NCBI RefSeq assembly: GCF_000425465.1
Contig: NZ_AUDM01000004.1
Span: 186,001 to 250,000 of the forward strand
DNA: 64,000 bases
DNA from: Flavobacterium filum DSM 17961
Lineage (GTDB): Bacteria; Bacteroidota; Bacteroidia; Flavobacteriales; Flavobacteriaceae
Reading direction: 5' to 3'
The notes beneath the pieces were generated by a model. That model had not been told where the DNA came from, ran no database searches, and worked only from the letters and a program-made list of their open reading frames with translations. Within the stretch, counting starts at the first letter, position 1, and each line of letters starts with the position of its first letter. A program made the position numbers and the translations under genes. Shown here one piece after another: positions 25,462 through 35,576 of the stretch.

Positions 25462-25486
25462 AAACCAACCTTGTCTGGGTTGGTTT
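25462..25486 (-). terminator. Terminator of the cold-shock gene
   Basis: AAACCAACC / GGTTGGTTT perfect stem with 7-nt loop, followed on the minus strand by TTTTCTATATTT. Lies 24 bp past the stop at 25510. Confidence 0.85.
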
Positions 25487-25509
25487 AATAATAAAAGTAA
25501 AAATATATT

Positions 25510-25734
25510 TTAGATAACGTTTACATTCACAGCATGAGGACCTTTTTGTCCATTTTCGATAGAAAAAGATACAGTATCATTTTCACGTACAGTTTCATTT
25601 AAACCTGTAACATGAACAAATACATCCTGACCACCATTGTTAGGGGTAATAAATCCAAAGCCTTTTGCTTTATTGAAAAACTTAATTGTTCCTTCGTACT
25701 TAATAAATATTGTAATAATATTTTGTAAAGACAC
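25510..25734 (-). CDS. Cold-shock protein (CspA family)
   Basis: OB-fold nucleic-acid chaperone. RNP motifs KGFGFIT and VFVH are intact. As read from GTG 25734 it has 74 residues, with an unusual 12-residue hydrophobic lead (SLQNIITIFIK) before the conserved EGTIKFFN. No ATG is near the expected start just before that motif, so either GTG is used or initiation is at a non-standard codon such as ATT. A long upstream gap (25735-26104) is consistent with the regulatory leader common to csp genes. Confidence 0.85.
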   Translation of the reverse strand: MSLQNIITIFIKYEGTIKFFNKAKGFGFITPNNGGQDVFVHVTGLNETVRENDTVSFSIENGQKGPHAVNVNVI

Positions 25735-26104
25735 TAATATTTTAATTACTTTTCAATTATAAAACAAAATATTTATCAATAATTTATATCTGTTTATTAA
25801 TTGAACTGTTACAGAAAAACAGACAACAATCATTTTGTTTAAATAATTTCACGATTTTAATTAAAACCTTATAAGTAGCAAGTTAATACTGATTTTTTAA
25901 ATTGAACTAACTTTCTAAAAGGGTTTCTAATTTGTATCTAGGATATGCTACAAAAATTTTCTCCATTCTGTAATTGAGAGTTGCTTTTAAAGTCAAAAAA
26001 AAATCTAACTCAAATCTATCTTATTACTTGAAATTAAAAATTGATGACCGGACATTATTTTAGTTATCAATTCAAAATCTTCTTGAATCAAGATTCAAAA
26101 AAAA
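25735..26104. other. 370-bp intergenic region, csp leader and eptA-like 3' flank
   Basis: No gene seen. Next to csp it should contain the minus-strand promoter and 5' leader. Near its other end a 7-bp inverted repeat TTGAATC-AA-GATTCAA (26083-26098), just past the phosphoethanolamine transferase stop, may be a weak terminator. Remaining sequence is AT-rich with nothing identified. Confidence 0.5.
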
Positions 26105-27628
26105 TTATTTCATAAAAATATTCATTTCTTCATTATAAATTGGACTTTCAACACTTAAGAATCGTAGAACACTATGAAAAACATGATGTTGAGTTAAATT
26201 AGAACTTGGCTTTAACTGTTTCGATGGATTAGACATCCATACAATAAAAGGAATTTCATATTGTTCTTTTGGTGCAATACTCATTGGAAGTCCATGCATA
26301 TATAAATTTTTCTCACCCAATGATTCACCATGATCAGAAACAAAAAACATTGCACTTTCATAACTTGGCAAAGCTTTTAAATTTTCTATTACTTGATGTA
26401 GAAGATAATCAGTATATACAATAGTATTGTCATACGCATTAATTAATTCTTCCTGTGAGCAATTACTAAGTTCTACACTTTTACAAACCGGTTTAAAAAC
26501 TTCAAATTGTGGCGGATATTTTTTATTGTATGTTGGTCCATGACTTGTACTTGTATGCAGAACCACTAAAATTTTATTTTTAGTACTCAATTCTATTTGC
26601 TCTTTTAAACCCTCTAATAAAATCCCATCATAGTCGCATATCTCACCTTTACAAGATTCTTTTAGAGCCGATTTATTTTTAAAATTTTTAATGTGTAAAG
26701 GTGGTTCTCCCCAGTTTGTAGATTTCCAAATTACTTCCACATCATTTCGATGAAGATAATTTGGTAATATTTCATATAAATCTCCGGTATCTTGATGTTC
26801 TAGAATACATTTTAAACTTCCGGTTGTATATGTAGTACAAGAAGTTGCATTAAAATGATGTAAATTAGAGGTTTTTGAAAGTAATGGATTCGTTTCTTTT
26901 TTATATCCGTATAAAGAAAAATTCTCACTTCTAGCTGATTCGCCTATAACCAAAACAAAAATGGATTTTTTGTTGTCTTTGATAGTAGCATTGGGTAATA
27001 GTATTTCTTTTTTATTTTTTTTGTGTTTACTGTTAAAATAAGAAATAGTATTGACGGTATATGACCAAGGCATAGCTAATCCTCCTAATTGTTTTGAATT
27101 TTTATCAATCCATAACCAATTGGACGCATTCGCAAAAACCAATAGTAGCACAAACAATAAGGTAAGTGAACTAGTAATCATAAATTTTTTAAACGTAACT
27201 TTTATAATCTTTGCTTTTGTAACGTAAATACTTGGTAAAACACCCAAGAATAATAGGTACAAAATTAATTTAAATGAAAAATAACTACTCGATTCTTCAT
27301 AATTCGTGTTGAACACGTTTCCAATCATACTTTTGTCAATAATAACACTGTAAGTATTTACAAAATAAACAGCTAAAGCATTAAGTATGAAAAATAAAAT
27401 GAGTATGAATTTTCCAAAATATTTTGATAGATTGAAAAAAAGATAAAATACAAATGCATTCAATATAATCATTAAAATGATTAAACTAATAATCACAAAA
27501 ACACCACTAATACTATTGTAATTAAGATTATTAAATACAAAAACATAAAAGGGATAATGAAAAAAAATGAAGTTTATTAAACTTAATAATAAGACAAAAT
27601 GGGTTATTTTAATTTCTTTTTTTAACAT
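26105..27628 (-). CDS. Phosphoethanolamine transferase, EptA/LptA-like (lipid A)
   Basis: 507 residues. Five membrane helices fill residues 8-165, then the periplasmic sulfatase-fold domain. VIGES (E230) supplies a zinc ligand; the nucleophile region SCTTYTTGSLKC (residues 263-274) corresponds to C-G-T-x-T-x-S-x-P-C in EptA, with Thr266 the probable phosphoenzyme residue; HTSTSHGP and VSDHGESLGE complete the metal site. It transfers phosphoethanolamine to lipid A, altering surface charge. It overlaps the PAP2 phosphatase gene upstream by 20 bp, the same pairing as LpxE-EptA in Helicobacter (known). Confidence 0.88.
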   Translation of the reverse strand: MLKKEIKITHFVLLLSLINFIFFHYPFYVFVFNNLNYNSISGVFVIISLIILMIILNAFVFYLFFNLSKYFGKFILILFFILNALAVYFVNTYSVIIDKSMIGNVFNTNYEESSSYFSFKLILYLLFLGVLPSIYVTKAKIIKVTFKKFMITSSLTLLFVLLLVFANASNWLWIDKNSKQLGGLAMPWSYTVNTISYFNSKHKKNKKEILLPNATIKDNKKSIFVLVIGESARSENFSLYGYKKETNPLLSKTSNLHHFNATSCTTYTTGSLKCILEHQDTGDLYEILPNYLHRNDVEVIWKSTNWGEPPLHIKNFKNKSALKESCKGEICDYDGILLEGLKEQIELSTKNKILVVLHTSTSHGPTYNKKYPPQFEVFKPVCKSVELSNCSQEELINAYDNTIVYTDYLLHQVIENLKALPSYESAMFFVSDHGESLGEKNLYMHGLPMSIAPKEQYEIPFIVWMSNPSKQLKPSSNLTQHHVFHSVLRFLSVESPIYNEEMNIFMK

Positions 27629-28442
27629 ATACAGTTGTAATTTTATATAAAGTATAACCTAAAGTTGCTAAGGCTACATAATAAATCATCAAATTTTCTT
27701 TCGTCAATTTTTGAATAATCAATATTCCACTTACTAAAAATAAAAGCATAAAAATTGGATAATATTTTTGCTCATTTATCCATTTCCAAATTGGATATTT
27801 TTGATTAAAAAATATACCTAAAAGTCCACTCAAAAAACCTATTATGCTACCACAAATAACATCTAAAGGATAGTGAGCACCTACTCCTACTCTAGAAAAA
27901 ACAATGACAAATCCAATTGTTAACACAGCTAAAATCCACCAAAATTTTAACTTTTTTAATTGTGGCATAAAAGCAAATAAAAGCACAGTAAGAATCGTAA
28001 ATGTAGTAATGGAATGCCCCGAAGGTAAACTATTATGCCCTTTTAAAATTTTTCCCGCAATAATGCATTGTTCTATATCCAATGCCGCAGCTGGACGTGG
28101 AATTGCAAAAATTTTTTTCAATGTACTCGAGAAAATTAATGAAATCAAAGAAGCTGATAACAAAGCTTCCCATAATTTTGGTGTAACAATGAAAAATACA
28201 CTGACAAGTGCAAAGAAAATCAAACAATCGCCTATTTGAGTGAGATTATATTGAAAAGTTGGGTATTGACCTAAATTTTGATTGATGATGTAAAACAAGT
28301 CTTTTTGAATACTGATATATTGCTCAATTGACAGAGCATCTTGAGTAAATAGATAAACGATAATAAGTATAATTAAAAATAAAGGAATCAACAACAAAGA
28401 CTTTGAGAGTTTTGAAAAATTTAAAATTACACTTTGATTCAT
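27609..28442 (-). CDS. PAP2-family membrane phosphatase, LpxE-like
   Basis: 277 residues with six or seven helices. The three PAP2 motifs are complete: K-x6-RP as KKIFAIPRP (near residues 108-116), PSGH as SLPSGHS (near 140) and S-R-x5-H-x3-D as SRVGVGAHYPLD. Probably removes a phosphate from lipid A (LpxE-like) or from undecaprenyl pyrophosphate. Its 3' end overlaps the EptA-like gene, whose product adds phosphoethanolamine to the site freed by LpxE in other bacteria, which favours LpxE. Confidence 0.85.
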   Translation of the reverse strand: MNQSVILNFSKLSKSLLLIPLFLIILIIVYLFTQDALSIEQYISIQKDLFYIINQNLGQYPTFQYNLTQIGDCLIFFALVSVFFIVTPKLWEALLSASLISLIFSSTLKKIFAIPRPAAALDIEQCIIAGKILKGHNSLPSGHSITTFTILTVLLFAFMPQLKKLKFWWILAVLTIGFVIVFSRVGVGAHYPLDVICGSIIGFLSGLLGIFFNQKYPIWKWINEQKYYPIFMLLFLVSGILIIQKLTKENLMIYYVALATLGYTLYKITTVYVKKRN

Positions 28443-28631
28443 TTAGTTCAGGATTATAAAAACAATATCTTAGAGGCAATGTTTTGTTATACTTAATAAA
28501 AAATTTAAAGCTATAACGTAAATAGTCATAACGATGTCAAAGTTAAAAATAAAACAATATGAATTTAGTAAGACAAAAAAATATTATCAGAATTGAATAA
28601 GTTGACATAAGATTGTCATTATCAATTTTTT

Positions 28632-29159
28632 TTAAAATAACTCCAACTGATTTCCCTGCTCCAAAGCCAATAATTTTTTCTTAGCTGATATTCCTCCTGC
28701 ATAACCCACTAATTCTTGATTACTACCAATTATTCGATGACACGGAATGATTATCGAAATCGCATTGGCACCATTTGCAGAAGCTACTGCCCGAATAGCT
28801 TTTGGATTGTTTAATTGCTTAGATAAACCCATATAGGTTTGTGTTTTACCATATTCAATTTGTTGAAGAGCCTTCCAAACCGTTTGCTGAAAATCGGTTC
28901 CTACCAACAAAAGAGGTAAATCAAACATAGTTCGTTTTTTATCAAAATAAGCTTGTAATTGATGCTGAGTTTCGGTTAACAAAGGAGTAACATTTTCAAC
29001 AAATTCTGCTTGCAAACCTTTTAAAATTCGTGCATCAACCTCATTTCGCATTTTGCGGTATCGCCAATCACACAAACACAATTGGTCATTATAATCGCCT
29101 AAAACAAGCTCACCAATTGGGGAATGATAGTAGTGAATGTGAATTATAGAATTTTGCAT
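28632..29159 (-). CDS. ogt: Methylated-DNA-protein-cysteine methyltransferase (Ogt)
   Basis: 175 residues. The acceptor-Cys motif IIPCHRIIGS is present near residue 140, preceded by AVASANGANAISI and followed by the GYAGGISAKKKLLALE helix. Removes O6-alkyl groups from guanine by suicidal transfer to the Cys. The N-terminal domain (SPIGELVLGDYNDQLCLCDW) is of ordinary length. No Ada-type AraC domain is attached. Confidence 0.95.
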   Translation of the reverse strand: MQNSIIHIHYYHSPIGELVLGDYNDQLCLCDWRYRKMRNEVDARILKGLQAEFVENVTPLLTETQHQLQAYFDKKRTMFDLPLLLVGTDFQQTVWKALQQIEYGKTQTYMGLSKQLNNPKAIRAVASANGANAISIIIPCHRIIGSNQELVGYAGGISAKKKLLALEQGNQLELF

Positions 29160-29267
29160 AGCTGTTTGAAAAAATAAAAATAGTAAATTTTGAGAAACCT
29201 ACCATTTTTATACTCATCAAAAAGACAAAAACATTCAACCGATTACTGACAATTGATTACAGTAAAA

Positions 29268-30422
29268 CTATCCTAAAAAACTCAATAAAACTCCGGCAGC
29301 AATTGCACTACCAATCACACCCGCAACATTGGGTCCCATGGCATGCATCAATAAATGGTTCGTTTTATCATATTCCAAACCAACAACTTGTGAAACCCTA
29401 GCACTATCCGGAACAGCAGAAACACCTGAATTGCCAATCAACGGATTAATTTTATTGCCTTCTTTCAAAAACAAATTAAAAAACTTGGTAAACAAAACCC
29501 CGGCTGTAGTGGCAATCACAAAGGAAATCGCACCAATCGCAAAAATACCTATTGATTTTCCGGTTAAAAAAGTAGTGGCTTGTGTAGAAGCACCAACCGT
29601 TAAGCCAATTAAAATCGTAACAATATCAATCAACGACCCTTTAGCTGTATCAGCTAAACGTTTTGTTACGCCACTTTCTTTTAATAAATTACCAAAAAAC
29701 AACATGCCCAACAACGGTAATCCACTCGGAACAATAAAAGTAGTAAGCAATAAACCAACAATCGGAAACATAATCTTTTCATTTCTGGAAACAACTCTGG
29801 GCGGTTTCATCCGGATCAAACGTTCTTTTGAAGTAGTTAACAATCGCATAATCGGAGGTTGAATCACGGGTACTAATGCCATATAAGAATAAGCAGAAAT
29901 AGCAATTGCTCCCATAAGTTCCGGTGCTAATTTTGAAGATAAAAAGATAGCTGTTGGACCATCTGCTCCACCAATAATAGCAATTGCTCCCGCTTGTTCC
30001 GGTAAAAAACCTAACGCTAAAGCAGCGATGTAAGCTCCAAAAATACCAAATTGAGCTGCGGCACCAATTAACATCAATTTTGGGTTGGAGATTAGTGCCG
30101 AAAAGTCAGTCATTGCCCCTATCCCTAAGAAAATTAACGGTGGGTAAATACCTTTCATTACCCCAAAATAAAGATAATTTAACACACTACCCTCTTCATA
30201 AATCCCAATTTGCAAACCGGGAAAAAAAGGTACGTTTCCAATTAAAATTCCAAATCCGATCGGAACCAATAACATCGGTTCATATTCTTTAAAAATGGCC
30301 AAATAAATAAAAATCAATCCAATAAGAATCATCACCGCATGTCCAATAGTAAAATTTGCAAAAGCAGTGTAAGTAAAAAACAACTCTAAGTGTTCAACTA
30401 AAAAACTCCAAAACTCACTCAT
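29268..30422 (-). CDS. Sodium-pumping decarboxylase beta subunit (OadB/MmdB)
   Basis: 384 residues, nine or more helices. Family signatures include LLVPIGFGILIGN, GIGAMTDFSALISNP, GAFAIA-like GFLPEQAGAIAIIGGADGPTAIF with the conserved Asp of the Na+ site, and GNSGVSAVPDSARV with MHAMGPNVAGVIGSAIAAG. It couples decarboxylation of carboxybiotin to Na+ export. Located 6 bp after the biotin carrier gene, last of the pump operon. Confidence 0.94.
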   Translation of the reverse strand: MSEFWSFLVEHLELFFTYTAFANFTIGHAVMILIGLIFIYLAIFKEYEPMLLVPIGFGILIGNVPFFPGLQIGIYEEGSVLNYLYFGVMKGIYPPLIFLGIGAMTDFSALISNPKLMLIGAAAQFGIFGAYIAALALGFLPEQAGAIAIIGGADGPTAIFLSSKLAPELMGAIAISAYSYMALVPVIQPPIMRLLTTSKERLIRMKPPRVVSRNEKIMFPIVGLLLTTFIVPSGLPLLGMLFFGNLLKESGVTKRLADTAKGSLIDIVTILIGLTVGASTQATTFLTGKSIGIFAIGAISFVIATTAGVLFTKFFNLFLKEGNKINPLIGNSGVSAVPDSARVSQVVGLEYDKTNHLLMHAMGPNVAGVIGSAIAAGVLLSFLG

Positions 30423-30428
30423 GATTTC

Positions 30429-30869
30429 CTATTTTATGGTCATTAACACATCGCCTTCCATCACCGCATCACCGGTAGAAAAATGAATCGCTTCAACTAT
30501 TCCGGCTTTATCAGCTTGAATACTGTTTTCCATTTTCATGGCTTCAAGCGTAATTAATTCCTGTGAAAGTTGCACCGTGTCACCCACTTTAACATGCAAT
30601 TTTAAGATTACTCCTGGTAGTGGTGATTTAATGGTTCCGCCACCTTTTGGAGCAGATGGTGAGCTGGTTTTTGCAGTAGCCTCAGTAGAATCTGTAGAGG
30701 GTATAGCAACAGAACGAACCAATTTAGGAGTTTTAACTACTGTTGATTTTTGTTCTAATTCTACCGTATAGTCCACACCGTTTACTTGAATATGAGCAGT
30801 GCTTTCTTCTAAATTATCGATTACAACTTCGTACCGGTTTCCGTTTATTTTAAAATTGAATGTTTTCAT
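30429..30869 (-). CDS. Biotin carboxyl carrier subunit of the decarboxylase
   Basis: 146 residues. The C-terminal biotinyl domain has the modified Lys in EAMKMEN (near residue 112). A Pro/Ser/Ala-rich linker with KTSSPSAPKGGG precedes it. It shuttles CO2 between the carboxyltransferase and the membrane beta subunit. Neighbours on both sides are the pump subunits. Confidence 0.93.
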   Translation of the reverse strand: MKTFNFKINGNRYEVVIDNLEESTAHIQVNGVDYTVELEQKSTVVKTPKLVRSVAIPSTDSTEATAKTSSPSAPKGGGTIKSPLPGVILKLHVKVGDTVQLSQELITLEAMKMENSIQADKAGIVEAIHFSTGDAVMEGDVLMTIK

Positions 30870-30875
30870 GTCCGA

Positions 30876-31259
30876 TTATTTTAATTCTTTTCGCAAACCA
30901 TAGATTTTAGAATTCCATGGCGAGTAACTTCGGTTAATTTTTTTGATGGTCAACAAAGCCGTTTCATGGTCGTGCAATTCCTGCTGATAAAGGTGAATTG
31001 CCATTGCTACAGCAGCTCCTAATTCTAAGGTGGCAGTGCCGTCTTTTAGGATAGGATGTTCTTGTCGAGTTATTTTACTTCTAAAGTCGTAAGAAAATAG
31101 CTTGGCAATGTTTTTAAAAAGTACATACAAAATCAAAAGGGAAAGAAAAACAACAGTCATAGCCACTAACGTCATTCCAATTCCATAAGGATCCAAACGG
31201 GCAAATTCCGCTGCATCTTTGTGCGTACTTACTTGAACTAAAAAAAATAGAGCATTCAT
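30876..31259 (-). CDS. Sodium pump decarboxylase gamma/delta subunit (OadG-like)
   Basis: 127 residues with one membrane helix at about 27-50 (GIGMTLVAMTVVFLSLLILYVLF), the usual OadG layout, and a cytoplasmic tail. OadG holds the membrane and soluble parts together. The gene lies between the carboxyltransferase (1 bp) and the biotin carrier (6 bp). Confidence 0.88.
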   Translation of the reverse strand: MNALFFLVQVSTHKDAAEFARLDPYGIGMTLVAMTVVFLSLLILYVLFKNIAKLFSYDFRSKITRQEHPILKDGTATLELGAAVAMAIHLYQQELHDHETALLTIKKINRSYSPWNSKIYGLRKELK

Positions 31260-31260
31260 A

Positions 31261-32820
31261 TTAGAGTGGGATATTAGAATGTTTTTTTGGCGGATTCACC
31301 ACTTTCTTAGTAGACAGCGATTGTAAGGCACGAATAATACGAAAACGTGTGTTTCTAGGTTCAATTACATCATCAATATAACCATAACTGGCGGCATTAT
31401 AAGGATTGGCAAACTTTTGTTTGTATTCTTCCGTTTTCTCGGCAATAAATGAGGCTCTTTTTTCTTCATCCTCAATTTGCATGTACTCTTTTTGGTATAG
31501 AATTTCTATGGCTCCTTTAGGCCCCATCACGGCAATTTCTGCATTGGGCCACGCATAATTAATATCGCCACGCAAATGTTTTGAACTCATTACATCATAG
31601 GCTCCACCATACGCTTTACGCAAAATAATCGTAACTTTCGGAACGGTAGCTTCACCATAAGCAAACAATAATTTAGCCCCATGAAGAATAATTCCGCCAT
31701 ATTCTTGTGTAGTACCGGGTAAAAATCCGGGAACATCTACTAAGGTAACCAAAGGCAAATTAAAGGCATCACAAAAACGGACAAATCGGGCTGCTTTACG
31801 CGAAGCATTAATATCTAAAACACCGGCCAAATAACTCGGTTGATTGGCGATGATGCCTACCGGTTGTCCGTTAAATTTAGCATAACCAACAACAATGTTT
31901 GGAGCATAATGACGATGTACTTCAAAGAACTCTTTCTCATCGGCAATAGAATGTATCACTTCTTTAACATCATATGGCTTGTTTGGATTTTCAGGTATGA
32001 TTGTATTCAGTTCATCTTCCATTCGTTCAATTGGGTCTAAACAAACGGATAAAGGCGGTTCTTCTAAGTTATTTTGTGGAAGATAACTTAATAATTTTCG
32101 TATCAATAAGATGCCTTCTTGCTCGTCTTCAGCTATAAAATGAGTTACTCCGGATTTGGTTCCGTGCACCATTGCTCCACCTAATTGTTCATCTGTAACG
32201 ACCTCTCCGGTAACGGTTTTAACCACTTTTGGCCCCGTCACAAACATATAACTGTTTTGTTTGGTCATCATGATAAAATCAGTCAACGCCGGTGAATAAA
32301 CCGCACCACCTGCACAAGGCCCAAACACTGCTGAAATCTGTGGAATCACTCCCGATGCCATGATATTACGTTGGAAAACTTCAGCATAACCGGCCAAACT
32401 GGTCACCCCTTCTTGAATTCTTGCCCCACCACTATCATTGATTCCGATGATAGGAGCTCCCATTTTTAAAGCCATATCCATCACCTTACAGATTTTTTGA
32501 GCAAACGTTTCTGATAATGAACCTCCAAAAACAGTGAAATCTTGTGAAAAAACATAAACTAATCGTGCATCAATAGTACCAAATCCGGTTACTACTCCAT
32601 CTCCCAAATATTTTTGTTCTTCTAAACCAAAGTTGGTACTTCGGTGCGTGACAAACATATCAAACTCTTCGAAACTATTTTCATCCAACAAGAGTTCAAT
32701 GCGTTCACGAGCGGTTAATTTTCCTTTAGCATGTTGCGTGTCAATTCTCTTTTGACCACCTCCTAAACGGGCTTCTGCTCGCTTATCTAAGAGTTTTTTG
32801 ATTTGTTTTTCACTTTCCAT
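31261..32820 (-). CDS. mmdA: Acyl-CoA carboxyltransferase subunit (methylmalonyl-CoA decarboxylase alpha / PccB-like)
   Basis: 519 residues from ATG 32820; a longer reading from 32937 overlaps the epimerase gene and lacks support. Crotonase-type carboxyltransferase fold with [16 protein letters not shown], the oxyanion loops [12 protein letters not shown] and [16 protein letters not shown], and [14 protein letters not shown]. It transfers the carboxyl of methylmalonyl-CoA to biotin. With the biotin carrier, OadG and OadB genes downstream and the epimerase upstream, a Na+-pumping methylmalonyl-CoA decarboxylase is the best fit; propionyl-CoA carboxylase is the alternative. Confidence 0.93.
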   Translation of the reverse strand: MESEKQIKKLLDKRAEARLGGGQKRIDTQHAKGKLTARERIELLLDENSFEEFDMFVTHRSTNFGLEEQKYLGDGVVTGFGTIDARLVYVFSQDFTVFGGSLSETFAQKICKVMDMALKMGAPIIGINDSGGARIQEGVTSLAGYAEVFQRNIMASGVIPQISAVFGPCAGGAVYSPALTDFIMMTKQNSYMFVTGPKVVKTVTGEVVTDEQLGGAMVHGTKSGVTHFIAEDEQEGILLIRKLLSYLPQNNLEEPPLSVCLDPIERMEDELNTIIPENPNKPYDVKEVIHSIADEKEFFEVHRHYAPNIVVGYAKFNGQPVGIIANQPSYLAGVLDINASRKAARFVRFCDAFNLPLVTLVDVPGFLPGTTQEYGGIILHGAKLLFAYGEATVPKVTIILRKAYGGAYDVMSSKHLRGDINYAWPNAEIAVMGPKGAIEILYQKEYMQIEDEEKRASFIAEKTEEYKQKFANPYNAASYGYIDDVIEPRNTRFRIIRALQSLSTKKVVNPPKKHSNIPL

Positions 32821-32830
32821 GATGAGTGAT

Positions 32831-33241
32831 TTACCGGTTATTATTTTCGCAGAGTTCCAATAAAACTCCGTGCGTTGATTTTGGATGCAAAAAAGCAATA
32901 TCCAACCCTTCTGCACCTTTGCGAGGTGTTTTGTCAATTAGTTGAACATCTTTTGCGTCTAATTCCATTAAATTTTGTTGAATACCCTTTACAGCAATCG
33001 CTAAGTGATGAATGCCTTCCCCTTTTTTCTCAATAAATTTTCCAATCGGTCCATCCGAGTCAGTGGATTCCAACAACTCAATTTTGGATTGCCCAATTTG
33101 AAAAAAAGCCGTTTTTACTTTCTGCTCCTTTACTTCTTCAATCTTGTAGCATTTTAATCCTAATTTTTCTTCCCAAAACGGAATGGCTTCTTCTAAACTA
33201 TTTACGGCTATACCAATGTGTTCAATATGAGATAGATTCAT
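32831..33241 (-). CDS. mce: Methylmalonyl-CoA epimerase
   Basis: 136 residues from ATG 33241 (a TTG at 33250 adds only three). Vicinal-oxygen-chelate fold; metal ligands visible as IEHIGIAV near the start, GIHHLAIAV in the middle and LLELCE at the end. Interconverts (R)- and (S)-methylmalonyl-CoA. Ten bp upstream of the carboxyltransferase gene, first gene of the operon. Confidence 0.94.
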   Translation of the reverse strand: MNLSHIEHIGIAVNSLEEAIPFWEEKLGLKCYKIEEVKEQKVKTAFFQIGQSKIELLESTDSDGPIGKFIEKKGEGIHHLAIAVKGIQQNLMELDAKDVQLIDKTPRKGAEGLDIAFLHPKSTHGVLLELCENNNR

Positions 33242-33389
33242 AACAAACAATGTTTAAATTTTAAACAAAGTTAAGAGGAAGGAAAACAGTAAAATCTGAT
33301 AAATATCAGGTTTGTTGACTTCTATTCATAAAAGCCAAAAAAAATGAATTTCAATCGTTTTCGGTTGATAAAATAAGGCAAAAAAAAAA

Positions 33390-33405
33390 AGAGGCAAACG
33401 CCTCT
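33390..33405 (-). terminator. Terminator of the fused E1 gene
   Basis: AGAGGC / GCCTCT stem with 4-nt loop, followed on the minus strand by a run of about ten T. Directly after the stop at 33412. Confidence 0.85.
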
Positions 33406-33411
33406 CTAAAA

Positions 33412-35388
33412 TTAATATGCTACTAATTCAAGTAATTCCTTTTCAAATCGTTCTTTGGGCAAATATTGTTCTTCCAATGCTTTCACAAATGGAATTGGGG
33501 ATTCTAAACTGCCAACTCTTCGCACCGGACCATCCAAATGCTCAAAACAATTTTCCATGATCATCGCAGATATATCACTGGCAATACCACCAAATATGGT
33601 ATCTTCATGAAGAATGATGCATTTGTTGGTTTTCTTAACGGATTTAAAGATAGCTTCAGTATCCAAAGGTTGCAACGTACGTAAATCCAACACATCCGCA
33701 CTAATTTCAGGATGTTTGGATAATGTTTCTAAAGCCCAATGCACTCCGGCACCAAAAGAAATGATGGTCACTTGTGTACCTTCTTTCAACAAAGCTGCTT
33801 TTCCAAACGGAATCGTATAATAATCCGATGGAACATCTTGATAAATGCTTCTATACAATTGTTTATGTTCAAAATACATCACCGGATTCGGGTCGTTAAT
33901 TGCAGTATTTAATAATCCTTTTGCATCATACGGAAACGCAGGATAAACCACCTTTAAACCGGGTGTTTTGGTAAACCACGCTTCGTTAGTTTGCGAGTGA
34001 AACGGTCCGGCTTGCGTTCCCCCACCACAAGGCATACGAACAACAACATCTGCTTTTTCATTCCAACGGTAATGTTGTTTTGCTAATAAATTCACGATTG
34101 GATTAAACCCAGTTGAAACGAAATCGGCAAACTGCATTTCTACAATGGCTTTGTGTCCGTTGATGGATAAACCCATTCCGGCAGAAACCACTGCACTCTC
34201 ACAAATCGGCGTATTGCGAACACGATCTTTACCAAAAAGGTTCACAAAACCATCGGTAACTTTAAAAGCTCCACCGTATTCTGCAATGTCTTGACCCATG
34301 ATAACCAAGTTAGGATGGCGTTCCATAGATTGTTTTAAACTTTGCGTAATCGCATCAATTACACGAATATTTTCAGTTACTGATGAATGTGTAAATTCTT
34401 CAAATTGATACGGTTTATATACATCATTTAACTCTTCACTTAAATCTGCAACAAAATCAGGTTCGTCAAAAACCAAACGGATATGTTCGTCCATTTCTTG
34501 CTTGAAAGCAGTTCGAATAGCTTCGTCATATTCATTGGTTAACAAACCTATTTCTTTCAAATATTCTCTATAATTATCAATCGGATCTTTTTGAGCCCAT
34601 TCATCCATCAAATCTTGAGGAACGTATTTAGTACCACTGGCCTCTTCGTGTCCACGCATTCTAAACGTTTGAAATTCCAATAAAACAGGTCTCGGATTTT
34701 CACGAAGTGAAGCCTTTAAATCAGCTACTTTTGTAAATACTTCTAAAATATTATTTCCGTCAATGATATAACTTTCCATACCGTAACCAATTCCTTTATC
34801 TGCTAAATTTGCACAACGGTATTGCTCGTTTGTTGGTGTTGAAAGTCCGTAACCATTATTTTCAATGACAAATAAAACAGGTAAATCCCAAACCGAAGCA
34901 ATATTTAAAGCTTCATGAAAATCACCTTCGCTAGTAGCACCTTCTCCGGTAAAAACTGCGGTAATTTTACCGTTTTTTTGGAGTTTATTGGCTAAAGCAA
35001 TACCGTCTGCCACACCCAATTGCGGACCCAAATGCGAAATCATTCCAATGATTTTATACTCTTGTGTTCCAAAGTGAAACGAACGATCTCGCCCCTTAGT
35101 AAAACCGCTTTTTTTACCTTGCCACTGAGCAAATAATCGCTGTAACGGAATATCTCGTGTAGTAAAAACTCCAAGATTTCTGTGCATGGGTAGAATATAT
35201 TCATCTCTGTCTAACGCAGATGTAATCCCTACCGAAATCGCTTCTTGTCCAATACCTGAAAACCATTTAGAAATTTTACCTTGACGAAGCAAGATGAGCA
35301 TTTTTTCTTCAATTAAACGGGGTTTAAGTAAACGAATGTATAAATCAAGAAGTGTCGTGTCGGAAAGATTTTTTCTATCAAAAAGCAT
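33412..35388 (-). CDS. 2-oxoacid dehydrogenase E1 component, alpha-beta fusion (branched-chain type)
   Basis: 658 residues, about the sum of an E1 alpha and an E1 beta. The alpha half (1-330) carries the ThDP motif GEGATSEGDFHEALN ending in ENNGYGLSTP and the phospho-loop RDRSFHFG. The beta half (340-658) has MGQDIAEYGGAFKVTDGF, CESAVVSAGMG and QTNEAWFTKTPGLKVVYP. Oxidative decarboxylation of branched-chain 2-oxoacids, feeding an E2. No E2 or E3 is adjacent. Such fused E1 proteins are common in Bacteroidetes (family knowledge). A pyruvate-specific role is possible. Confidence 0.9.
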   Translation of the reverse strand: MLFDRKNLSDTTLLDLYIRLLKPRLIEEKMLILLRQGKISKWFSGIGQEAISVGITSALDRDEYILPMHRNLGVFTTRDIPLQRLFAQWQGKKSGFTKGRDRSFHFGTQEYKIIGMISHLGPQLGVADGIALANKLQKNGKITAVFTGEGATSEGDFHEALNIASVWDLPVLFVIENNGYGLSTPTNEQYRCANLADKGIGYGMESYIIDGNNILEVFTKVADLKASLRENPRPVLLEFQTFRMRGHEEASGTKYVPQDLMDEWAQKDPIDNYREYLKEIGLLTNEYDEAIRTAFKQEMDEHIRLVFDEPDFVADLSEELNDVYKPYQFEEFTHSSVTENIRVIDAITQSLKQSMERHPNLVIMGQDIAEYGGAFKVTDGFVNLFGKDRVRNTPICESAVVSAGMGLSINGHKAIVEMQFADFVSTGFNPIVNLLAKQHYRWNEKADVVVRMPCGGGTQAGPFHSQTNEAWFTKTPGLKVVYPAFPYDAKGLLNTAINDPNPVMYFEHKQLYRSIYQDVPSDYYTIPFGKAALLKEGTQVTIISFGAGVHWALETLSKHPEISADVLDLRTLQPLDTEAIFKSVKKTNKCIILHEDTIFGGIASDISAMIMENCFEHLDGPVRRVGSLESPIPFVKALEEQYLPKERFEKELLELVAY

Positions 35389-35495
35389 AATTTGGGTGTT
35401 TTAAAACGCTCCCAAAAGTACAAAAAATAACAAATTCTATTCGTTTTGTGATACTTTTTTATAAAACGTTTTCGCGACTGTTAATAACTTTCAAT

Positions 35496-35525
35496 TTTGC
35501 ATAACAAAATATTTATTTACATTTG
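35496..35525 (+). promoter_or_regulatory. Bacteroidetes-type promoter before the oxygenase gene
   Basis: TTTG (35496-35499), an 18-bp gap and TACATTTG (35518-35525) match the TTTG / TAnnTTTG elements used by the Bacteroidetes main sigma factor. The start codon is 51 bp downstream. Confidence 0.65.
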
Positions 35526-35576
35526 TATTTACAAGCACTCAACTCACTTTGAGTTATTAACAAACAATAATTTAAT

